Origin: Duganella flavida
GTDB taxonomy: Bacteria; Pseudomonadota; Gammaproteobacteria; Burkholderiales; Burkholderiaceae_D
Direction of reading: 5' to 3'
Assembly: GCF_009857445.1 (NCBI RefSeq)
Contig: NZ_WWCN01000011.1
Span: forward strand, 124,001 to 188,000
Length of the DNA: 64,000 nucleotides
Position 1 is the first letter of the stretch; each line of letters opens with the position of its first letter. The translations under genes were made by a program, and so were the position numbers. Below the pieces are notes generated by a model. The model made no database searches. It saw only the letters and a program-made list of their open reading frames with translations, and was not told the DNA's origin. This document shows positions 1-8,968 of this stretch, piece by piece.

Positions 1-915
1 CAGCTCGCTGATATCGATGTTGATAAAGCTGGAAGCCTCGGTCGGCTTGGCGTAGTCGAGGAACTGGCCGATGATGGCGTCCATCTGGCCGATATCGGAC
101 TGCATGCCTTCGCGCGCATCGTCCGACAGGTGAGCCATCTCCACCTCCAGCTGCATGCGCGCCAGCGGCGTGCGCAAATCGTGCGAGATGCCCGCCAAAA
201 TCACCGCACGGTCGGATTCAACTTGTTGAAGATCGTCGACCATCTGGTTGAAGCTGCGGTTGGCCTCCATGATTTCGAGCGGGCCTTTTTCCGGCAGCGG
301 CGCCGGGCGTTTGCCTTGTGCGAAATCGCGCGTGGCCTGCGTCAAACGGCGCAGTGGAAGATTGATCAGGCTTGAAATAAAGGCGGCGCCCAGCAGTGAC
401 ACCACCGACACCACGCTGGCCCAGCCCAGCCACTGGATGCCGGTCAGGCCGCGTATGCGTTCGCGTTCCAGCATCAGCCAGTACTGGTCATCATCGATAT
501 TGAAGCTGACCCAGAAACCGGCCACCCCATTCACCTTGGCCGAGAAGCGCGTATCTGCACCCAGCTTGGCCTTCACCAGCTTTTCGATATCCGGCATCAG
601 CGCGTTGTCGGCCGGCGGTTCGACCTTGTCGTCTTCCTCCAGCGGGAACACGCGGATGCCTTCATTCGACACCAGCTCGAACAGCAGTTCGCGCCGCAGT
701 TCTGGCGCTGAGTGAGTGAGGGCGGCGTGGGTGATGGTGACCACCGAGATCACCTGCGCGGAGATTTGCTGTACCTGCGGCTCGTGCTGCACCACGCTGA
801 TCATGCCGACCCACGCCGTCATGCTGGTGGTGGTCAATGCGCCAAGCAGGAAGAAGGTGCGCCAGAATAAGCCGCTTTTCAGGCTGGCGAGGCGTAAGGG
901 AAACGGCAACTTCAT
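1..915 (-). CDS. envZ: EnvZ-like sensor histidine kinase (3' end outside window)
   Basis: Membrane sensor kinase that would phosphorylate the OmpR-type regulator encoded immediately upstream. The visible 305 codons begin at the ATG at 915 and run off the window. They show an N-terminal membrane segment (about residues 16-40), a periplasmic region, a second membrane segment (about 160-185), a HAMP-like linker and the dimerisation/phosphoacceptor box SHDLRTPLARMQ with His245. The C-terminal ATPase domain lies outside the window. The start is one base after the ompR stop, so the two genes are almost certainly translationally coupled. The EnvZ name rests on this architecture and partner; the sensed signal is unknown. 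Confidence 0.88.
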   Translation of the reverse strand, partial: MKLPFPLRLASLKSGLFWRTFFLLGALTTTSMTAWVGMISVVQHEPQVQQISAQVISVVTITHAALTHSAPELRRELLFELVSNEGIRVFPLEEDDKVEPPADNALMPDIEKLVKAKLGADTRFSAKVNGVAGFWVSFNIDDDQYWLMLERERIRGLTGIQWLGWASVVSVVSLLGAAFISSLINLPLRRLTQATRDFAQGKRPAPLPEKGPLEIMEANRSFNQMVDDLQQVESDRAVILAGISHDLRTPLARMQLEVEMAHLSDDAREGMQSDIGQMDAIIGQFLDYAKPTEASSFINIDISEL

Positions 916-916
916 A

Positions 917-1684
917 TTAGCGAGGCTGACCCTCCGGGATGAACACATAGCCCAGGCCCCACACGGTCTGGATGTACAGCGGGCTAGATGGATCCGGCTC
1001 GATCAGTTTGCGCAGGCGCGAAATCTGTACGTCCAGGCTGCGGTCGAACACTTCGTATTCGCGGCCGCGTGCCAGTTCCATCAGCTTCTCGCGCGACAGC
1101 GGCTGGCGCGCATGGCGGGCAAACACTTTCAGCACCGAGAATTCGCCGGTGGTCAGCGGCACGGTCTCGCCATTTTTCTTCAGTGTGCGCGTGCCCAGGT
1201 CCAGCACGAACTGGCCGAACTCAAAGGTCTGCGGCGTTTCCGATGGCGCACCCGGGATTTCGTCCGGGCCGCGGCGACGCAGCACGGCGCCGATGCGGGC
1301 CACCAGCTCGCGTGGGTTGAAGGGCTTCGGCAGGTAATCGTCCGCGCCCATTTCCAGGCCGACGATGCGGTCCACGTCTTCGCCTTTGGCGGTCAGCATG
1401 ATGATCGGGGTCTGATCGCCGGCGCCGCGCAGGCGGCGGCAGATCGACAGACCGTCTTCGCCTGGCAGCATCAGGTCCAGCACCAGCAGGTCGTAGCGCT
1501 CGCGCAGCCACAGCTTGTTCATGGCGGTCGCGCTTTCGGCGGTGAAGACGTTAAAGCCTTGTTCTGTGAGGTAGCGGCGCAGCAGGTCGCGCAGGCGCAC
1601 GTCGTCGTCGACCACCATGATCTTGGCGGCGTGGCCGTTCGAGCTGGCGGTGTTGTTGCTGGATTCTGTCGGTGTACTAGTCAT
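917..1684 (-). CDS. ompR: OmpR-family response regulator
   Basis: DNA-binding response regulator of 255 residues. The receiver domain (about 20-135) has the acidic pair D26/D27, phosphoacceptor D70 (VLDLMLPGEDG), T98 and K120 (LPKPF). A winged-helix DNA-binding domain follows (about 150-248). Length and sequence fit OmpR rather than PhoB or KdpE. It is the first gene of the pair with the envZ-like kinase. Its upstream region holds 10-bp direct repeats resembling OmpR half-sites, so autoregulation is possible. The first 20 residues are Ser/Thr/Asn-rich and precede the conserved fold, so a slightly later start is conceivable. Confidence 0.92.
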   Translation of the reverse strand: MTSTPTESSNNTASSNGHAAKIMVVDDDVRLRDLLRRYLTEQGFNVFTAESATAMNKLWLRERYDLLVLDLMLPGEDGLSICRRLRGAGDQTPIIMLTAKGEDVDRIVGLEMGADDYLPKPFNPRELVARIGAVLRRRGPDEIPGAPSETPQTFEFGQFVLDLGTRTLKKNGETVPLTTGEFSVLKVFARHARQPLSREKLMELARGREYEVFDRSLDVQISRLRKLIEPDPSSPLYIQTVWGLGYVFIPEGQPR

Positions 1685-1762
1685 TTGTCAGCCAGATTTG
1701 TCTTATTCATGTTGCTATGGTAACGTCATAATCGTCCTGCGAAAACGCGCACGGGACAACCC

Positions 1763-1780
1763 ATTACAAATTATTACAAA
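1763..1780 (-). promoter_or_regulatory. 10-bp direct repeats upstream of ompR, candidate OmpR sites
   Basis: The word ATTACAAA occurs twice with a 10-bp period (1763-1770 and 1773-1780), followed by the weaker TTTACCC. Read on the ompR strand this is TTTGTAAT-AA-TTTGTAAT. OmpR is known to bind tandem 10-bp half-sites rich in TTACA/GTAA. The repeats lie about 80 bp before the ompR start and also upstream of the divergent gene at 1857. Assignment to OmpR is inference. Confidence 0.45.
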
Positions 1781-1856
1781 CTTTACCCAATTAGCCTTAC
1801 CCCCTCGGTCAAAGCATCATACACTGCGGGCATAGATTCAGCTCCTTAGGAACGCC

Positions 1857-2240
1857 ATGTTCATCGATCACAAAAAAATATCTGCGGCAGCTAGCGCATC
1901 TTTTTGCGTTCGATTTTTCTCGGCTTCCGTGCTGGCCTGTTGTGCCGCGCTGGCCCATGCGGATGGCGGCGATGGTCCGCGCCGCGAAGCGCCGCAGCAG
2001 AATCAACAGCAGCAGGGCGCGCGCAGTGAGCAGCGCCCGGCCGCCAACGACAATCGCCAGATGGATCCGCGCAGCTACGAAGCACGCGCGGAAGAACAGC
2101 GCCGCGCCATGCAGGAAGCCAGCCGCAATGCGGAAATGAACCGCCGCGTCGGCCGCATGACGCCGGACGAACGCCGCGACCTGCGGCGCCAGATCAACGA
2201 AGTGGGCCAGGATCTGTACGCCAACCCGCCACGTCGTTAA
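1857..2240 (+). CDS. Small secreted Gln/Arg-rich protein, function unknown
   Basis: 127 residues. A signal-peptide-like segment (about 12-36, ending near AHA) is followed by a low-complexity Gln/Arg/Ala region. The C-terminal segment MTPDERRDLRRQINEVGQ (about 100-117) looks like the only conserved part. I have the impression that short periplasmic proteins ending in such a motif are common in Burkholderiales, but no function is known to me. It is transcribed divergently from ompR, and the shared intergenic region carries the OmpR-like repeats, so it may belong to that regulon. Charge and helical propensity would suit a periplasmic or envelope-associated role. Confidence 0.6.
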   Translation: MFIDHKKISAAASASFCVRFFSASVLACCAALAHADGGDGPRREAPQQNQQQQGARSEQRPAANDNRQMDPRSYEARAEEQRRAMQEASRNAEMNRRVGRMTPDERRDLRRQINEVGQDLYANPPRR

Positions 2241-2317
2241 TTGCCAGGCAATTAAACATATCAAAACAATATAATTAATATTTAAATTGTATTGATGTGT
2301 ATCAATAACTTCACAGT

Positions 2318-2351
2318 TGTGCCGTTTTCGGCATCAATTTTCCTTCTTTTT
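2318..2351 (+). terminator. Possible terminator hairpin before the first DUF342 gene
   Basis: A short hairpin TGCCG-TTTT-CGGCA (2320-2333) is followed by a T-rich stretch ending in TTTTTT. It lies 80 bp past the stop of the preceding gene in a very AT-rich stretch (2240-2380). That stretch also holds an imperfect palindrome around CAATATAATT/AATTGTATTG. The stem is only 5 bp and the T-run is interrupted, so the call is weak. Confidence 0.3.
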
Positions 2352-2425
2352 TCATGGTCTGCGTGTAAGATAAATTAATCACACGCAACGCCTTCCGGCC
2401 CGAGCGTGCCGTTTGGAGGAAGACC

Positions 2426-4339
2426 GTGGTTCAAGACGTTGCATCCGCAGCGCTAGCCGCCGGCCAGGAGCCAGAAGCTTCCGGTCCCGGCTTGCCTATT
2501 GGTTTGGGAAAGCTGGCGGACGGAATTTACATTGATTTGGGCATGAGCAAACCATCGCTGGTCGCCGCGATAACGCACGTGTTCCAGTCAGGCTGGTATT
2601 TTGTCGGCCTCAGTTATCCAGCACTGCTGAAAGCTTTGTACGATGTGGGCCCGGCGCTCGCTCCCGGCCAGCAGTCGCTGCGCCTTGCCGACGATGTGCG
2701 CGTTTTCGACGGCAACCGTCTGGCGCTGTACAAGTCGCCGAAGATGAGTCTCTCCTACGCCGAATACTATTTTCAGCAGCTGTACCAGGAAGAGATGACG
2801 CTGCCGGATGGCACCGTGATCCCCGAACGTCCGGTGTATCTCGACATCGACGAATTCATCGCCGACATGTGGAACAAGGGTATTCGCTTCGGCATCGACG
2901 TGGCGGCTGTGAAGGCGGCCATGACGTCGACCAAACCTGATCGCATCACCTTTGCTACCGATCTTGATCCGGAAAAAGGGCAAGATGCGACGGTGGTGGA
3001 GGTGTCGTCGGACCTGCACCGCAGCGATGCACCCAAGGCGCGCGCGGACGGCCGCATCGATCTGCAAAGCTTCCAGAACCGCTTCCCGCAAATCAAGGCG
3101 AATATGCAGCTGCTGAAAAAGCTGCCGCCGATACCTGGCCTGCCTGGCTTTGATCTTGCAGGCCGCAAGACCGATCCCGAGCCGCCCAAAGATTTGACGC
3201 TGCGCTTCCTGGCTGGCGAAGGCACGGAAGCGAAGATGTTTGAAGACGGCGAATACCTGGTCTCCACGCGCGAAGGCTTTCTCAGCGTGGACTCCAAGTC
3301 GAACCGCATCTCCATCAACGACAAGATCATCAGCCTGGAAGGCGTGAGCGGCCGCACTACCGGCAACTTGCAGCTGGCCGGCGCGTATGAAGAATATGGC
3401 GACGTGCAGGAGCAGCGCGAAGTCACCGGCAGCGACATCACGGTGCACGGTAATGTCTACGGCAATATCAGTTCGCGCGGCGGCACGGTGGTGCTGGATA
3501 AGAACCTGGTCAGCGGCAGCGTGCATAACACGGCCGGCAGTATCAACATCGCTGGCGTGGCGTCGAATGCTGTGATTTACGCGGCTAACGGCGCCGTCAC
3601 CATCAATCGCGCCGAGAACTGCGTTATCTCCGGCACCAGTGTGAAATTGGTGGAGGCATCCAACTGCGAGATCATCGCCGATGAGGTCTTCATCGAGGTG
3701 GCCGAGGGCTGTGCAGTCGCAGGCCGCAACGTGGAAGTGGAGAGCGCCGGTCCGCGCCGCCGTGCCGAAATGCTGATCTACGTGTTGGTGAAAGACGTGA
3801 CGCAGTTCGATCAGGAGATCGAAGAACTGGAGCAGCGCGTGGCTGCGTTTGCGCAGGCGAATGTCGCCAGCCAGGAAGAGATCACGCGCCTGTCTACATT
3901 GCCCGATGTGCGCCGCTACCTCGCGCTGGCCTCCAAGCTGCGCACGCAGGAACTGGTGCTGACGCCGGAACAAGGCCAGCACCTGCGCAAGATCGCCGGC
4001 GCGGTGGCGGAGGAGATCAAGGTGCTGCACAAGCTGCAGCAGGATTTGCAAGTCGGCCAGACGCAGCACAAACTGCTGCAGGACCGGCTGGCGCGCGTGA
4101 TCGAGCAAAAGGTGGAAGCAGCCGGCATCTCGCGCTGCGGCCTGCACATGGTCAGCGGCGAGACAATCGTGCGCACCATGCCGTTCGCCGGCGACACTGC
4201 AGTCATGCGCGCGTTGCCGCCCAAGGATCTCAAGCAGCGTTTGCGCGGCACGCCGACTGGCGGTGAATTGCTGTTTGCGGAAGGCGTGGGTTCGCTGGAC
4301 TGGCATTTGAATCCGCGCCAGCGGTTCGCGCCCGCTTGA
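2426..4339 (+). CDS. FapA-like (DUF342) protein, copy 1
   Basis: 637 residues starting at GTG with a good ribosome-binding site (GGAGGA, 5 bp upstream). The C-terminal half is the FapA/DUF342 type. It holds a Gly-rich beta-helix with repeats such as GDVQEQREVTGSDITVHGNV, VYGNISSRGG and ASNCEIIADEVFIEVAEGC (about 310-430), then a long coiled coil (about 450-570) and a small C-terminal domain. FapA of Vibrio takes part in polar flagellum placement, but here no flagellar assembly genes are adjacent. The next gene is a full-length paralogue, roughly half identical by eye, so this is a tandem duplication. Cytoplasmic; exact role unknown. Confidence 0.75.
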   Translation: MVQDVASAALAAGQEPEASGPGLPIGLGKLADGIYIDLGMSKPSLVAAITHVFQSGWYFVGLSYPALLKALYDVGPALAPGQQSLRLADDVRVFDGNRLALYKSPKMSLSYAEYYFQQLYQEEMTLPDGTVIPERPVYLDIDEFIADMWNKGIRFGIDVAAVKAAMTSTKPDRITFATDLDPEKGQDATVVEVSSDLHRSDAPKARADGRIDLQSFQNRFPQIKANMQLLKKLPPIPGLPGFDLAGRKTDPEPPKDLTLRFLAGEGTEAKMFEDGEYLVSTREGFLSVDSKSNRISINDKIISLEGVSGRTTGNLQLAGAYEEYGDVQEQREVTGSDITVHGNVYGNISSRGGTVVLDKNLVSGSVHNTAGSINIAGVASNAVIYAANGAVTINRAENCVISGTSVKLVEASNCEIIADEVFIEVAEGCAVAGRNVEVESAGPRRRAEMLIYVLVKDVTQFDQEIEELEQRVAAFAQANVASQEEITRLSTLPDVRRYLALASKLRTQELVLTPEQGQHLRKIAGAVAEEIKVLHKLQQDLQVGQTQHKLLQDRLARVIEQKVEAAGISRCGLHMVSGETIVRTMPFAGDTAVMRALPPKDLKQRLRGTPTGGELLFAEGVGSLDWHLNPRQRFAPA

Positions 4340-4439
4340 AGCGGCTGGCGCAAGCAGTGCGTAACATGCTAATCTTGGACTAACATCAAAAAGTGAAGGG
4401 CCGGATCGGCCCGACGTACATCTTCCTGGGGATTGCACT

Positions 4440-6308
4440 GTGTCAGACGACGCTACGGCGCTGGAACAAACTGCGGAAGGCGATCTGCCTGCAGCGATCG
4501 TCAAGCGGGCGGACGGCATCTACTTTGCAGCCGATGCCGCGGCAGTGGCTTGCTTGTCGGCGGTCAGCCAGATCTTCCTGAGCAGCGCCTTTTTTGTCGG
4601 TCTCGATTATGCGGTGTTCAGCAAGATGCTGTACAACGTGGGGCCCGATTTGCCGGACAGCCTGCGCGACAAGCCCCTGCTGCGCTTTGCCGATAGCATC
4701 GAGCCATTCCATGCGGCGCGGCGCGCGCTCTACAAAACCGTCAAGATCATCAACGGCGAAGCGGAGTACTACTTCGAGCCGGTGTTCTTTGAGGTGCCCG
4801 ATATGCCGCCGCAGCCGGCGCGCTTGAACTTCGACGAATTCGTCTCCGACATGTGGGTCAAGGGCATCCGCTTTGGCATCGATGCGCCGGCGGTGCGCGA
4901 TGTGATCGGCACGGGGCGGCTATCGCGCCTGATCGTGGCGCGGCGCTTGAACGCTACGCCGGGCAAGGACGCTACCATCGTTGAAGTGTCGCAGGATATC
5001 CACCGCAGCAATGCGCCGCTGGAGAAGGCCGACGGCAAGCTCGATTGGCAAACCTTCCAGAACCGCTTCCCGCAGGTGAAGCCCAACGTCAAACTGCTGC
5101 GCAAGGTGCCGCGTACGCCGGGTGTTCGCGGTTATGAATTGTCTGGCCTTGTGCTGGAGCCGCCGGTGCCCAAGGATATTGAGCTGGCCAGCGTGGCCGG
5201 CGAGGGCACGGTGATTGAGAATCTGCGCGGCAGCGAGTTTTTGGTGTCGGCGGTCGAAGGTTTTTTGAGCGTGGACTCAGGCAGCAAGCGCTTGTCGATC
5301 GGGCCGAAGATTATCAGCCGCGAAGGCGTGAGTGCACGCACCACGGGCAACCTGCAGCTCACCGGCGAGTATGAAGAATTCGGCGACGTGCAGGAACAGC
5401 GCTCGGTCGAAGGCGGCAACATCACCATTCACGGCGACGTGTTCGGGAACATCATCTCGCGTGGCGGCGACATCGTGCTGAGTAAAAATCTGATGGGCGG
5501 CTCGGCCACCAATGCCGACGGCGCAATCCGCGTGCAGGGCGTGGCCTCGGGCGCGGTGCTGCAGACCAAGCGCGGTGAGATCGCGCTGGCGCGCGCTGAA
5601 AGCTGCATCATCACCGGCACCCGCGTGGTGATCGGGGAGGCCAGCAACTGCGAGATCATCGCCGAGGAAGTGGTGATCAAAGTGGCCGAAGGCTGCGCCA
5701 TCGCCGCGCGCAAAATCGAAATCGTGCACGCCGGGCCGCGCAAGCAGAACGAGATGCTGTTGTACGCGCTGGTGCCGGATACCTCCAAGTTCGACAAGAA
5801 GATCGCTGAACTGCAGCCGAAAGTGCAGCAGGCCGCGCGCGAAGCCGACGTGCGCAAGGCGGAGATGGACGCCATCACCAGCCAGACCGAAGTCCGTAAC
5901 TACCTGACGCTGGCCACGCGCGTACGCAAGCGCGAAGTGACGCTGACGCCGGAGCAGGAGCCGCTATTCCACAAGATGGCGGAAAGCGTCGGCCCATCGC
6001 TGCGGCAGGTGGCGAAGATTTCGCTGAAGGTGAAAGCGGCGCAGGTGCAGCAGGAGCAGGCGCAGGAAGAGGTCAACCAGGTGCAGCGCCAGAAGAGCGC
6101 CGTTCAGCGTGGTGCGCGTTGCGTAGTGGAGCTACTGACCGGCGACGTGCTGCTGCGGACCATGACCTTCGTGCCAGGCGAACCGCCGCCCTACGACCGG
6201 CCGGCCAAAGAAGTCAAAGCCAAGGTACGCACCGCCGTGCCGGGTATGACCGTACTGCACAGCGGCCACATAGGCCCGATCAACTGGGCGCCGTATTTAG
6301 CGGATTAG
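4440..6308 (+). CDS. FapA-like (DUF342) protein, copy 2
   Basis: 622 residues with a GTG start preceded by GGGGA. It is the tandem paralogue of the gene ending at 4339. Both keep the order: an N-terminal domain with DEF(I/V)(A/S)DMW and KGIRFGID, a segment FQNRFPQ(I/V)K, the beta-helix with EGFLSVDS and CEIIAEEVVIKVAEGC, a coiled coil and a short end domain. The copies diverge throughout rather than in one block, which suggests an old duplication and different partners. The 100-bp gap has no obvious terminator, so the pair may be co-transcribed. The gene overlaps the convergent LysR gene by 4 bp. Confidence 0.75.
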   Translation: MSDDATALEQTAEGDLPAAIVKRADGIYFAADAAAVACLSAVSQIFLSSAFFVGLDYAVFSKMLYNVGPDLPDSLRDKPLLRFADSIEPFHAARRALYKTVKIINGEAEYYFEPVFFEVPDMPPQPARLNFDEFVSDMWVKGIRFGIDAPAVRDVIGTGRLSRLIVARRLNATPGKDATIVEVSQDIHRSNAPLEKADGKLDWQTFQNRFPQVKPNVKLLRKVPRTPGVRGYELSGLVLEPPVPKDIELASVAGEGTVIENLRGSEFLVSAVEGFLSVDSGSKRLSIGPKIISREGVSARTTGNLQLTGEYEEFGDVQEQRSVEGGNITIHGDVFGNIISRGGDIVLSKNLMGGSATNADGAIRVQGVASGAVLQTKRGEIALARAESCIITGTRVVIGEASNCEIIAEEVVIKVAEGCAIAARKIEIVHAGPRKQNEMLLYALVPDTSKFDKKIAELQPKVQQAAREADVRKAEMDAITSQTEVRNYLTLATRVRKREVTLTPEQEPLFHKMAESVGPSLRQVAKISLKVKAAQVQQEQAQEEVNQVQRQKSAVQRGARCVVELLTGDVLLRTMTFVPGEPPPYDRPAKEVKAKVRTAVPGMTVLHSGHIGPINWAPYLAD

Positions 6309-7195
6309 TCGCTGCGAAGCGTTGCGACCAGTTCGCGCGCGTAGCCGGGGAGGGTGGCTTCGTCGCGCACGCAGATCAGCAGTTTTCGGTCGGCCCAATC
6401 ATCGCTCAACTTTACGATGCGCAGGTCGTCAGGACTGCGGCGCGCTGCCGTTTCAGGCAGGATGGCCACGCCCGCGCCGCTGGCCACCATGCGGCAGATG
6501 GCTTCAAAGCTGCGCAGCCGGATTTTGCAATGCATGCGCCGTCCCAGTCGCGCTGCTTGTCCTGCGGTGTACTGTTGCAAGGCGCTGTCGCCGGCGAGGC
6601 CGATAAAGTCGTGGTCCAGCGCAGCGGCAAACCCCATGTGGCGTTTGTGGCCCAGCGTCTTCGCCAGCGGATGGTTGCGCACCATGACCAGTACTAGTGG
6701 ATCGTCGCGGAAGGGGAAGGTTTGCAGCGCCGCGCGGTCTGCTGCGTCCGTGATGATGCCGATGTCCGCCGCGCCATCGGCAACTGCCTGCACGATATCG
6801 TGGCTCAGGCGCTCTTCGAGATTGATGCTCAGTTGCGGATGCGCGGCCAGGAAGGCTGCCAGCGCATCCGGCAAAAACTCGGTCATGGCGGAGGTGTTGC
6901 ACAGCAGGCGCACCTGTCCTTTGAGGCCGCCGGCAAATTGCGCCAGTTCGGCGTGCATGTCTTCCACCTGCCGCAGCACGATGCGGGCGTGCTGCAATAG
7001 TGCGCGTCCGGCCTCGGTTGGCTCGGCACCGCGTCGTCCGCGCTGGAGTAGCGGCACGTTGAGCGCTTCCTCCATGCCGCGCACGCGCGCGCTGGCAGAG
7101 GGCAGCGCCAGATGCGCCAGCGCTGCACCAGCTGTGATGCTGCCGCTTTCGGCGATGTGGACGAATAGCTGGAGGTCGGTCAGGTCGAAGCGCAT
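6305..7195 (-). CDS. LysR-family transcriptional regulator
   Basis: 296 residues. An N-terminal winged helix-turn-helix (SGSITAGAALAHLALPSAS, about 18-36) is followed by a long linker helix and a periplasmic-binding-protein-like effector domain from about residue 90. It is transcribed divergently from the TauE/SafE gene, with 77 bp between their starts. That is the usual arrangement for a LysR gene and its target, so it probably controls that exporter. The effector is unknown. The first helix-turn-helix residues begin at once after the chosen ATG, supporting this start. Confidence 0.85.
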   Translation of the reverse strand: MRFDLTDLQLFVHIAESGSITAGAALAHLALPSASARVRGMEEALNVPLLQRGRRGAEPTEAGRALLQHARIVLRQVEDMHAELAQFAGGLKGQVRLLCNTSAMTEFLPDALAAFLAAHPQLSINLEERLSHDIVQAVADGAADIGIITDAADRAALQTFPFRDDPLVLVMVRNHPLAKTLGHKRHMGFAAALDHDFIGLAGDSALQQYTAGQAARLGRRMHCKIRLRSFEAICRMVASGAGVAILPETAARRSPDDLRIVKLSDDWADRKLLICVRDEATLPGYARELVATLRSD

Positions 7196-7272
7196 AGCCT
7201 ATGTTTTATCCGAAGTCTGGCTCAGTATATTCCAGATATTCAGCCGCCGTCCGGCGCGGCACAATGGCAGGC

Positions 7273-7989
7273 ATGGATACCTTATTTATTGCTGCAGTTT
7301 TCGTACTGGCCGGTGTTGTTAAAGGCGTCACCGGCATGGGCTTGCCGACCGTGGCTGTGGCCTTGCTTACTCTGCGCATGTCGCCGCTGGAAGCCGCCGC
7401 GCTGCTGATCGTGCCTTCGTCTGTGACGAATGTATGGCAACTGGCAACCGGACCGGCGTTATATCCGCTCTTGCTGCGCTTTCGCTGGCTGCTGTTGGCG
7501 GTTTGCGCCGGCACGGCGTGCGCGCCACTGCTGGGCGCTGCGGCGTGGAGCGGTGCAGTGCTTGGGTTGGCGCTGGTGGGCTATGGCGTGCTGGGACTCA
7601 CGGGCTGGCGCATGCGCGTCGCGCCATCGGCCGAGCGCTGGGCGGGACCGCTGGCCGGTGCTGCCACTGGTGTCATGGCCGGCGTCACCGGCGTGTTCGT
7701 GATGCCAGTCGCTCCTTATCTGCAAGCGCTCAACCTGGGCAATGATGACTTGATACAGGCCATGGGCATGGCCTTCACCGTTGCCACGCTGGCGCTGGCG
7801 GTGATGCTGACGGTGCGCGGCGAATGGCACGCAGCGGCGGCAGGCAACTCCTTGTTGGCGCTGATCCCGGCCGTCGCCGGCATGCAGCTCGGCCAGTGGC
7901 TGCGCGACCGCATGCCGCCGGCCGTGTTCCGCCGCTGCTTCTTCATCGCGTTATTGGCGCTGGGCGTGCACCAGTTGTTCAGAATGTGA
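7273..7989 (+). CDS. TauE/SafE-family membrane transporter
   Basis: About 238 residues with seven to eight hydrophobic segments and the family signature near the N-terminus (VLAGVVKGVTGMGLPTVA). TauE/SafE proteins are inner-membrane permeases linked to export or uptake of sulfite, sulfoacetate and other small organic anions; the substrate here is not known. I chose the ATG at 7273 because the first membrane helix (LFIAAVFVLAGVV) starts right after it. The ATG at 7264 is an alternative, and the extra codons upstream are not hydrophobic. It is the likely target of the divergent LysR gene. It overlaps convergent arfB by 11 bp. Confidence 0.82.
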   Translation: MDTLFIAAVFVLAGVVKGVTGMGLPTVAVALLTLRMSPLEAAALLIVPSSVTNVWQLATGPALYPLLLRFRWLLLAVCAGTACAPLLGAAAWSGAVLGLALVGYGVLGLTGWRMRVAPSAERWAGPLAGAATGVMAGVTGVFVMPVAPYLQALNLGNDDLIQAMGMAFTVATLALAVMLTVRGEWHAAAAGNSLLALIPAVAGMQLGQWLRDRMPPAVFRRCFFIALLALGVHQLFRM

Positions 7990-8374
7990 CTTTGCCGCGC
8001 ATCTGTTTGCGTTCGCCATCCTTGGCTTTGCCGTCAAGGCGACGGCGCTGCGAGCTATAGGTCGGCTTGGTGGCGCGGCGGATGGGCGGCAATACGGACA
8101 CGCCATCCACCATCTCCTGCAAGCGGCGTAAGGCATCCTCTTTGTTCGCCTCAAGGCTGCGCGATTGCTGTGCCTTTAGCACCACCACGCCTTCACGCGT
8201 AATGCGGCTGTCGCGCAAGGCCAGCAGGCGCTCCTTGATATAGTCGGGCAGCGACGAAGCGCCGATGTCGAAGCGCGCATGAATGGCGTTGGACACCTTG
8301 TTCACATTCTGCCCGCCCGGCCCCTGGGCGCGGATGGCGATGAATTCGACGTCGTGCGGATGGATGATGTTCAT
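7979..8374 (-). CDS. arfB: Peptidyl-tRNA hydrolase ArfB (stalled-ribosome rescue)
   Basis: 131 residues with the class I release-factor catalytic loop RAQGPGGQNVNKVSNA (GGQ at 20-22) and a basic C-terminal tail (SSQRRRLDGKAKDGERKQMRG). In ArfB that tail enters the empty mRNA channel of stalled ribosomes. Family members hydrolyse peptidyl-tRNA on non-stop ribosomes independently of tmRNA. Length matches E. coli ArfB (about 140). I start at the ATG at 8374 because the conserved fold begins there; the upstream extension to 8428 is not family-like. Confidence 0.92.
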   Translation of the reverse strand: MNIIHPHDVEFIAIRAQGPGGQNVNKVSNAIHARFDIGASSLPDYIKERLLALRDSRITREGVVVLKAQQSRSLEANKEDALRRLQEMVDGVSVLPPIRRATKPTYSSQRRRLDGKAKDGERKQMRGKVTF

Positions 8375-8489
8375 GTGGCGATTGTAGCAAACATGCGGCT
8401 TGCGCCGGGTTAGCTTGATGCGCCTCAACGCCTGCGGGCGATCGCGCGGTTAGGATGGCACTTGCTGTTCCCCGAACGAAAGGATCATC

Positions 8490-8966
8490 ATGTCTTCTTC
8501 GATAACGCAAGCCGCCGCCGGCGAGGCGCGCCAGTATCTGGTTTTCAGGCTCGGCGGACTCGATTACGCGCTGGATTTCAATAAGGTGCAGGAGCTGCGG
8601 CCCTTGCAGGCATTGGAGCGCTTTTCGTCGGATGGGGAAATTGTCACCGGCGTGGTGGTATCGCGCGGGGTGATTATGCCGATTGTCGACATGCGCATCG
8701 CCTTCGGTCCGCGCCCGCCGCAGCATGATCCGCTGACGGATGTGATCATCCTCAAGCTGTCCAGCTGCGTGATGGGGATGGTGGTGGATGGAGTGACGGA
8801 TATCGTAGCGCTCAAGCCGGAACAGATCCAGCCGATTGCCGGCGCTGGCGCAGTTGATTACCTGACCGGCCTTGGTGAACTGGATGGACGCCGCCTGATC
8901 GTGGTCGACATCGATAAGCTGATGTCGATCCGCAAAGTGCAGTTCGGCGCCCGGCAGGCGGCTTAG
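8490..8966 (+). CDS. cheW: CheW-like chemotaxis coupling protein
   Basis: 158 residues forming a single CheW domain. It opens with QYLVFRLGGLDYALDFNKVQEL, has RGVIMPIVDMRIAFG in the middle and a second SH3-like half containing VVDGVTDIVALKPEQI. CheW scaffolds couple chemoreceptors to the kinase CheA in the cytoplasm. There is no receptor or kinase gene beside it; the che genes of this window lie 55 kb away. It is therefore an orphan copy, possibly serving a dedicated receptor or a CheV-like role. The ribosome-binding site AAAGGA is 8 bp before the ATG. Confidence 0.85.
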   Translation: MSSSITQAAAGEARQYLVFRLGGLDYALDFNKVQELRPLQALERFSSDGEIVTGVVVSRGVIMPIVDMRIAFGPRPPQHDPLTDVIILKLSSCVMGMVVDGVTDIVALKPEQIQPIAGAGAVDYLTGLGELDGRRLIVVDIDKLMSIRKVQFGARQAA

Positions 8967-8968
8967 GT

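Noticed and set aside
2588..4519. Long antisense reading frame (643 codons) opposite the first DUF342 gene
   Set aside because: It mirrors the codon pattern of the real gene in GC-rich DNA, has His/Arg/Ala-heavy composition without any domain, and no ribosome-binding site.
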